Shown piece by piece: positions 59,052 to 64,000 of a stretch of 64,000 nucleotides of DNA. The notes below the pieces were generated by a model. That model made no database searches. It saw only the letters and a list, made by a program, of their open reading frames with translations, and was not told the origin of the DNA. The stretch comes from Bradyrhizobium sp. cir1 (lineage in GTDB: Bacteria > Pseudomonadota > Alphaproteobacteria > Rhizobiales > Xanthobacteraceae): positions 682,001 through 746,000 of the forward strand of contig NZ_JACIHE010000001.1 of the NCBI RefSeq assembly GCF_014198245.1, written 5' to 3'. The number at the start of each line of letters is the position of its first letter. Positions within the stretch are counted from its first letter, which is position 1. Both the position numbers and the translations under genes were made by a program.

Positions 59052-60668
59052 ATGGAAGTGGCGAGCGGGAAGGTCTTCTGCTTCGGAAAGTTCATCCTCG
59101 ACCTCAAGCGCGGACGCCTTCGCGCAGGCGATCGGGAGGTCGATCTTCGGCCGAAAAGCTTCGAAGTCCTGCGCTATCTCGTCGAGAACGCCGGAAGGCT
59201 CGTCCCCAAGGATGAAATGATCCACGCGGTCTGGCCGAATGTGACCGTGACGGACGAATCCCTCGCACGCTGCGTCAGCGACATCCGGCTGGCGCTGGAG
59301 GATGTCGATCAAAGCATCATAAGGACGGTGACACGACGCGGGTACGTCTTCGAGGTCCCGGTCTCGATCGAACATCAAGACCAGGCGTCAGCCCATAACG
59401 CCGCTCCCAGCCGGACCGGGGATGTCAGCCTGCCCGCTGGAAAACTCCACGGCGGGCGGTTCGCTCTCGTCGTGCTGCGGTTCGTCAATCTGAGCGGCGG
59501 CCAGACGGAAGATCAACTTGCCGACGCGATTACCGATGGCTTGACGACCTTCCTTTCGCGCATTCGAGACGCTTTCGTCATCGCGCGCAGCACCGCGATG
59601 TCCTACAAGGGCAAGGCCTTCGATGTCAGGCAGATCGGGCGCGAGCTTGGCGTGCGCTATGTGCTCGAAGGCAGCGAGCAACATACAGGCTCGCTCGTGC
59701 GCGTCAGCGCTCAACTCATCGATGTCGATACCGGCGCGCATGTGTGGGCGGAGCGCTTCGATGTCAGTTATATCGACCTTCTGCAGGCACAGGACGAGAT
59801 CGTGACGCGCCTTGCCCGTGCCCTGCAAATCGAGTTGACCGCTCTGGCGAGCGCCAGAACGTCATCCGGCGCTGCGGAAGGTCAAAATGCCGAGGATCTG
59901 GCCTTGGCAGGTGAAGCCAACTATCTCCGTTTCGGACCCAGCCGGCGCGAATCCGAGCAGGGGTACCAGCTTTGCGAACGCGCATTGGCGATCGACCCGA
60001 ACAACGTTCGTGCCCTCGCAATCCTGGCGGAAAGGACGACGATGCGGGTCACCGGCATGCAGAGCGTCGATCGCGATGCCGATATCAGGAGCAGCGAAGA
60101 GCTCGTGACCCTTGCACTCGCCGCCGACCCGAATTCCTATCATGCACGTCATGCCAAGGCGCGCCTGCTCGTCGCGCAGGGCCGCGCCGAAGAGGCGCTG
60201 ATCGAGGCGGAGCGGAGCCTGCGGCTGAACCCCGGCTTCATTCCGAGCTATCTTGTGCTCTGCCAGGCGAACCTCATGCTTGGGTTGGCCACGAATGCCA
60301 TTGAACATGCGCGAAGGGTGAAGCGCCTGAGCCCGCCTGATCCCTACCTCTACGTGTTCCACACCCAGGAAGGACTGGCGCATATCATGCTGGGCGAGGA
60401 CGATCTCGCGGTCACCTGTCTCCGTCAGGCCCTGGCGAACAATCCGGAATTCCCGGCCGCGTCGGGCTACCTCGTTGCCGCCCTTGCGCTCAACGGAAAC
60501 ACTGGGGAAGCGCGTGAGCAATTGGCACGGTACCTCGCGCTACCGGACACGCGGATCAGGACCGTCGCGGGCTGGCGGCGCATGGCTTATTCGCAGCACC
60601 CCGCCTATTTGGCTCTTCGGGACCGCATCTACAGCGGCCTGCAAGACGCCGGAATGCCAATCAGTTGA
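59052..60668 (+). CDS. Winged-helix (OmpR/CadC-type) regulator with TolB-like and TPR domains
   Basis: 538 residues. The N-terminal OmpR-type winged helix (about 1-105): FCFGKFILDLKRGRLRAGDR, DLRPKSFEVLRYLVENAGRL, VTDESLARCVSDIRLAL and IIRTVTRRGYVFEVPV. A TolB-like domain follows (about 135-270; ALVVLRFVNLSGGQTEDQLA, IGRELGVRYVLEGSEQH, DVDTGAHVWAERFDVS), then TPRs (RALAIDPNNVRALAILAERT). No transmembrane helix, so it is a cytoplasmic DNA-binding sensor. The same TolB-TPR module is fused to a cyclase in 49263-51062. Target genes are likely the flanking methyltransferases. Confidence 0.88.
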   Translation: MEVASGKVFCFGKFILDLKRGRLRAGDREVDLRPKSFEVLRYLVENAGRLVPKDEMIHAVWPNVTVTDESLARCVSDIRLALEDVDQSIIRTVTRRGYVFEVPVSIEHQDQASAHNAAPSRTGDVSLPAGKLHGGRFALVVLRFVNLSGGQTEDQLADAITDGLTTFLSRIRDAFVIARSTAMSYKGKAFDVRQIGRELGVRYVLEGSEQHTGSLVRVSAQLIDVDTGAHVWAERFDVSYIDLLQAQDEIVTRLARALQIELTALASARTSSGAAEGQNAEDLALAGEANYLRFGPSRRESEQGYQLCERALAIDPNNVRALAILAERTTMRVTGMQSVDRDADIRSSEELVTLALAADPNSYHARHAKARLLVAQGRAEEALIEAERSLRLNPGFIPSYLVLCQANLMLGLATNAIEHARRVKRLSPPDPYLYVFHTQEGLAHIMLGEDDLAVTCLRQALANNPEFPAASGYLVAALALNGNTGEAREQLARYLALPDTRIRTVAGWRRMAYSQHPAYLALRDRIYSGLQDAGMPIS

Positions 60669-60763
60669 TCACCCAAGTCCGTCAATGGACCGCGGACGAC
60701 GTCCATCGAGACGGGTTTCTGTATTCGCTTTTGGGGAAGCGGATGCGGTTTTGATGAGCCCCC

Positions 60764-60829
60764 GCCCTACGCCCGCCGCATCAGCTTGAGCGAAGCAGCA
60801 AGGCACAGGCTGCGCTTGCCGGCCAGCGC
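60764..60829 (+). repeat. Direct repeat, left copy: remnant of the 3' end of the GrlR-like gene
   Basis: 66 bases matching 63297-63362 at 62 positions, in the same orientation. On the minus strand it still encodes ALAGKRSL-x-LAASLKLMRRA and the TAG stop of the GrlR-like gene at the right edge. Similarity ends abruptly on its right side. The rest of 60669-60920 shows only an AT-rich stretch (TTACTTCGTATATTACACAA) before the next gene. Confidence 0.9.
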
Positions 60830-60920
60830 GGGGGCAAGTCGGTTACGGGGCCACTAGCGGAAGTAGCCGGCTTCTCGTTTACTTCGTATATTACACAATC
60901 ATTTTGGAGAATTTATTGTT

Positions 60921-61952
60921 ATGGCAGACCCTAAGCCGACAACATCGCAAGTTCTTCCGCCCCACATTCAATTGATCCAGATGGGCCGGGCCCACATCAT
61001 CTCAAGAGCCGTTTACGCTGCAGCCAAGCTGGGGCTGGCCGATCAGCTTGCATCCGGACCAAAAAACGCGATCGAGCTTGCCGGTCCCATGAACGTGCAT
61101 GCGCCTTCCTTGCACCGATTGATGCGTACCCTGGCGAGCCTTGGCATTCTAACCGAGCGACCGGAGCAGCGTTTTGCCTTGACCGGTCTGGGCGAGGCGC
61201 TGAAGACCGGCGCGCCGGGCTCAGCAAGATCATCCGTGATTTTTTCCGGCAGCCCCTCTCTGAGTGGCTGGGACAATGTGGTCTATTCTGTTCAAACTGG
61301 CAAAACGGGTTTTGAGAAAGCGCGAGGCCTCACGTTCTTCGACTATCTCGCGCAACATCCCGAGGACGCGTCGCTGTTCAGCGAGATGATGATCGGCCTC
61401 AATGACCAGGAGCCTCCAGCCGTCGCCGCCGCTTACGATTTCTCGATCTTCCAAACCATTGTTGACGTAGGCGGGGCCACCGGCAACATGCTGGCGGCCG
61501 TACTTTCCCGTCACGCCGGGCCGCGCGGCATCCTGTTCGACAGGCCGCATGTCGTGAAAGACGCGCCGGCTTTGCTTGACACCAAAGGCGTAAGCGATCG
61601 GGTGACGATCCAGCCCGGCAATTTCTTCGAAAGTGTCCCCGACGGGGCGGATGCTTACATCCTTTCGCACATCCTCCATGACTGGGACGAAGACCAGTGC
61701 CTTACGATCCTTGGCCACGTCCGCAAGGCGATGAAGCCAGCCGGTCGTTTGCTGATCGTCGAAATGGTGCTGCCATCCGGCGATGCGCCGCACCCGGGAA
61801 AAATACTCGATCTCACAATGCTTGTGCAAACGGGGGGCCAGGAACGAACGGAATCCGAATACGCGTCACTTTTGGGCAAGGCTGGTTTCCGCCTGATGCA
61901 AGTCGTGCCGACCAGTTCAGCGGCGAACATCGTGGAAGCCGTGGTGGCTTGA
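60921..61952 (+). CDS. O-methyltransferase, acetylserotonin/caffeic-acid OMT family (Methyltransf_2)
   Basis: 343 residues. The N-terminal winged-helix dimer domain (IQMGRAHIISRAVYAAAKLG; HAPSLHRLMRTLASLGILTE) is followed by the SAM domain: TIVDVGGATGNMLAAVLSRH, ILFDRPHVVKDAPAL, and catalytic His in YILSHILHDWDEDQCLTILG, then GRLLIVEMVLPSG. The family methylates hydroxyl groups of aromatic or polyketide-like compounds. GGAG lies upstream within an AT-rich leader. It lies inside the block flanked by the 66-bp direct repeats. Confidence 0.92.
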   Translation: MADPKPTTSQVLPPHIQLIQMGRAHIISRAVYAAAKLGLADQLASGPKNAIELAGPMNVHAPSLHRLMRTLASLGILTERPEQRFALTGLGEALKTGAPGSARSSVIFSGSPSLSGWDNVVYSVQTGKTGFEKARGLTFFDYLAQHPEDASLFSEMMIGLNDQEPPAVAAAYDFSIFQTIVDVGGATGNMLAAVLSRHAGPRGILFDRPHVVKDAPALLDTKGVSDRVTIQPGNFFESVPDGADAYILSHILHDWDEDQCLTILGHVRKAMKPAGRLLIVEMVLPSGDAPHPGKILDLTMLVQTGGQERTESEYASLLGKAGFRLMQVVPTSSAANIVEAVVA

Positions 61953-62086
61953 GTGAGGGTGGATGTTTGGTTGCGTCCGGTTTGGGTCAATAACTGACAT
62001 TAGCCTGGGTGGCATCCGCGGGGGTTCCAACTTTGCACACTAGCTCCGAGCAGGATTGCGGGCCTTGGTGCAAGAGGGGCCATTCC

Positions 62087-62146
62087 GTCGAGCGGAGGTT
62101 GTCGGCAATAGTGGCCGCGGATGTGGCTGGCTATTCGCGGCTCTAC
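62087..62146 (+). pseudogene. Remnant of a class III cyclase N-terminus
   Basis: Twenty codons read VERRLSAIVAADVAGYSRLY, the hallmark opening of Bradyrhizobium class III cyclases (compare RRVLAILAADVVGYARL in the gene at 49263). The frame then loses all similarity and stops by 62203. The remainder of the cyclase is absent; the flanks of 61953-62237 show no other gene. Confidence 0.8.
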
Positions 62147-62237
62147 CTCTGCAATCGCGCGAATGGTATCCGGACGTTGTCTCGCATGCGCTGGACCACA
62201 TAGCATGTGGCGTCCGTGCCAGATCCAGGAGGTCATC

Positions 62238-63155
62238 ATGAAACCCTCGCGCGCTCTTGAGCTTTCACGCCCTCCCGTCGTTGGTCTGCTGCTGGCGGGA
62301 GACAAGACGCATCCGGGCTACGCCGCCTTCTCCGAGGAGATGGAGGCGCTCGGGTACAAACATGGAGAAACGGCTCGGCTCGAAGTGCGCTTCGCCGATG
62401 GCCACCTAGACGATCTTCCAAGACTCGCGGAGGATCTCGTTCAATGCGGTATCGATGTGCTCGCCGTCGTCGGCGCCGTGACGTATTGGGCGGCACGCAA
62501 GGCGGCGCCGGACCTTCCGATCGTCTTCGCAATTGTGCTGGACCCCGTCGCGGCAGGCATGGTCAACAATGCCCAACACCCCGGGGGCAAGTCGACGGGA
62601 TGCACGAATTTCGATCCGGAACAGATCGGCGAGCAGATCCGCCTCCTCAAGAGGGTAGTGCCTGGGCTCCGCCGTCTGGCGGTTCTGGGCGATACTGGCG
62701 TGCCGGACATTCTGCCCCGCCTTGCGAGGGTGGCGGCAGAGAAGGCCGGCCTTGACGCACACGTCGTCCTGCTGAAAGGGAAGGACGATCTCGCACCGGC
62801 CTTCGCCGAATTCGCGGCCAATGACGCGGAGGCTCTCCTCGGCTTGGAGGTGCCGCGCGTCACGACATACGGGGATGAGATCGTTCGCCTTGCGGCGGCG
62901 GCCCGGCTTCCGGCAATCTTCGGCAGCGACCACGCCAGATATCGTCCGTTGATGGCCTACGGCACGAGCTTCGCCGCCGCTGCGCGCTGCATGGCTATCC
63001 AGGTCGATGAGATTCTTAGGGGCACTAAAGCTGGAGAGATTCCCGTTCAGTCTGTCCGCCAGGCGGAGCTGATCATCGACTTGGACGCTGCTCGGGAGAT
63101 AGGAATCTCGCTTCCAGGTGACCTCGTCTCTTCGGCCCACAAAGTGCTCGGCTAA
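62238..63155 (+). CDS. ABC_sub_bind family protein without signal peptide
   Basis: 305 residues starting MKPSRALELSRPPVVGLLLA after AGGAGGTCATC. Family features: FSEEMEALGYKHGETARLEV, RLAEDLVQCGIDVLAVVGAV, DLPIVFAIVLDPVAAGMVNN, AQHPGGKSTGCTNFDPEQIG, LRRLAVLGDTGVPDILPRL and ending DAAREIGISLPGDLVSSAHK. Normal members are periplasmic and have a lipoprotein or Tat leader; none is visible here, so export is doubtful unless a longer start exists. No permease or ATPase adjoins. Ligand unknown. Confidence 0.85.
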   Translation: MKPSRALELSRPPVVGLLLAGDKTHPGYAAFSEEMEALGYKHGETARLEVRFADGHLDDLPRLAEDLVQCGIDVLAVVGAVTYWAARKAAPDLPIVFAIVLDPVAAGMVNNAQHPGGKSTGCTNFDPEQIGEQIRLLKRVVPGLRRLAVLGDTGVPDILPRLARVAAEKAGLDAHVVLLKGKDDLAPAFAEFAANDAEALLGLEVPRVTTYGDEIVRLAAAARLPAIFGSDHARYRPLMAYGTSFAAAARCMAIQVDEILRGTKAGEIPVQSVRQAELIIDLDAAREIGISLPGDLVSSAHKVLG

Positions 63156-63296
63156 AAGCGCTATGCGAAGGGCAGCTGTTGGCCCCGACTGAAACGCGCC
63201 GGTTTTGCCGCTAAGGGTCACTTGTGACATTGGCTGGGGCGCGGCGTGAGGTCTGCTTCAGTTCGCGAAGCGGACACCCTATGCCAATGAGTGTGC

Positions 63297-63362
63297 GCCC
63301 TAAGCCCGCCGCATCAGCTTGAGCGAAGCCGCAAGGCGCAGGCTGCGCTTGCCGGCTAGCGC
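63297..63362 (+). repeat. Direct repeat, right copy: inside the GrlR-like gene
   Basis: Covers the last 20 codons, stop codon and three bases beyond of the GrlR-like gene. 62 of 66 bases match 60764-60829. Confidence 0.9.
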
Positions 63363-64000
63363 AATGCCTTCGAGCTCGCCGCCGTCTTCCGTGCAGGTCC
63401 CGGAGAAGCCGATCCCGACCTCATAGCCGCCGAACACGGGATTCTCGCCCTTCGCGGGCGTGTGCTCCTGGTTCAGCATCTCGCCCTTCCAGCGGCCGTC
63501 CGCCGAGGAATAAGAGCCGAGATAATAGAAAAACGCATCGCCCCCGAGGATGCGACCGTCGATCAGCAGCATCACGCCGGAGAGCCCTGCATCGACCCCG
63601 TCGAGCGCACGAAGGCTCATCCCATAGAGCCCGTTGGCGATGCCGCCCTCCGCGATGGTGCCGCGTGGCGGCAGCGCCCCGTCATCGAGCCGCGTGAGAT
63701 TGGCCCAGAAATGGGCGCCCGGCATGGTGTCGGCCGCACCCTGCAGACGGATCTGGTTGCCATAGAGCCGGCCGCTCGCCCCGATCGAGGCGACGTCGGC
63801 CCCCATCAGCGGCTTGTAGTTGGGATCGAGGTTGTGCCGCTCGGTGATGACCTCGGCGCTGATCTCGCCGTTGCGCTCGACATAGCTGCCAAGATGCGCA
63901 AAGCCCGAATTGCCGCCCAGCATCTTGCCGTCATGCAGGCACATGATGCTGCGGCCGAACGCATCGTTGACGCCGTATTCAACCTTGTAAAGTCCATCCA
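63300..64000 (-). CDS. GrlR-like regulatory protein, two tandem domains, cut by the right edge
   Basis: Stop at 63300; the reading frame runs out of the window, where DGLYKVEYGVNDAFGRS is the usual start region, so only a few residues are missing. Two copies of the GrlR fold: the first with MCLHDGKMLGGNSGFAHLGS, the second with GLYGMSLRALDGVDAGLSGV and DGRILGGDAFFYYLGSYSSA, which carries the GDAFFYYLG core. GrlR binds the activator GrlA in enteropathogens; the Bradyrhizobium relatives are of unknown function and are not tied to type III secretion here. Its 3' end is duplicated at 60764. Confidence 0.85.
   Translation of the reverse strand, partial: DGLYKVEYGVNDAFGRSIMCLHDGKMLGGNSGFAHLGSYVERNGEISAEVITERHNLDPNYKPLMGADVASIGASGRLYGNQIRLQGAADTMPGAHFWANLTRLDDGALPPRGTIAEGGIANGLYGMSLRALDGVDAGLSGVMLLIDGRILGGDAFFYYLGSYSSADGRWKGEMLNQEHTPAKGENPVFGGYEVGIGFSGTCTEDGGELEGIALAGKRSLRLAASLKLMRRA

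Noticed and set aside
60764..63362. Calling the direct repeats attL and attR of an integrative element
   Set aside because: No integrase, recombinase or mobility gene lies between them, and the block is small; only the duplication itself is supported.
1..64000. rRNA, tRNA, CRISPR arrays, transposases
   Set aside because: I found no tRNA cloverleaf, no rRNA conserved block, no regularly spaced identical repeats and no transposase or integrase reading frame. Without a covariance-model search, small RNAs could be missed.

Overview
The window looks like chromosomal DNA of a Bradyrhizobium or very close relative (Alphaproteobacteria, Nitrobacteraceae). The reasons are high GC with strong third-position bias, families typical of the genus (DUF3551, DUF6894, TolA-like, GrlR-like, class III cyclases with TPRs), sigma-EcfG type promoters (GGAAC-N16/17-CGTT), and many dispersed intergenic palindromes of the kind that litter Bradyrhizobium genomes. 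I saw no rRNA, tRNA, CRISPR array, integrase or transposase.

Layout. 1-9.7 kb: small secreted or membrane proteins, a coiled-coil membrane protein, an FkbM methyltransferase, a TolA-like protein, a VOC protein, a cytochrome c, PhnA and a DMT exporter, separated by repeats. 9.9-15.7 kb: an M15-like peptidase; a paiB-pdxY pair; a TetR regulator facing an O-methyltransferase across a palindromic operator; an SMR efflux pump overlapping its own TetR gene. 15.8-25.7 kb: small exported proteins, an SH3 protein with a heptapeptide repeat, the 3-hydroxybenzoate hydroxylase mobA facing a MarR regulator across a perfect operator, an L,D-transpeptidase, a second coiled-coil membrane protein and an SDR. 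25.8-27.7 kb: minCDE. 27.9-34.2 kb: an ABC uptake and metabolism locus (binding protein, TetR, permease, SDR-like protein, GNAT, DapA-like aldolase/lyase, ATPase) with the same TetR-type operator at both promoters. 34.4-48.7 kb: a TRAP binding protein, a DUF2778 protein, DUF1810, a chemoreceptor, an FMN reductase, a nitroreductase, an HSL-type hydrolase, PsiF, a periplasmic asparaginase, an MBL hydrolase, a methyltransferase and a large exported phosphodiesterase.

48.7-64 kb looks accessory and rearranged. It starts with a three-gene operon: class III cyclase-TPR, a PAP2/haloperoxidase-like protein with NWFGG repeats, and a cytoplasmic subtilase. A YbiT/EttA-like ABC-F gene follows on the other strand. 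Next come three consecutive short genes whose products share a double-glycine leader (EL-x-I/L-x-x-L/M-D-x-x-S/T-GG) but have unrelated cores: a candidate bacteriocin/RiPP-type peptide locus and the best candidate for something undescribed here. Downstream are a broken and partly inverted ABC_sub_bind gene, two SAM methyltransferases around a small membrane protein, a winged-helix/TolB-like/TPR regulator, an acetylserotonin-type O-methyltransferase, a cyclase remnant and an intact ABC_sub_bind protein. A 66-bp direct repeat, copied from the 3' end of the GrlR-like gene at the right edge, flanks the last block.

Regulation visible in the sequence: three exact and two near-exact EcfG promoters in front of small, mostly envelope-associated genes (general stress response), and operator-like palindromes for four TetR/MarR regulators.
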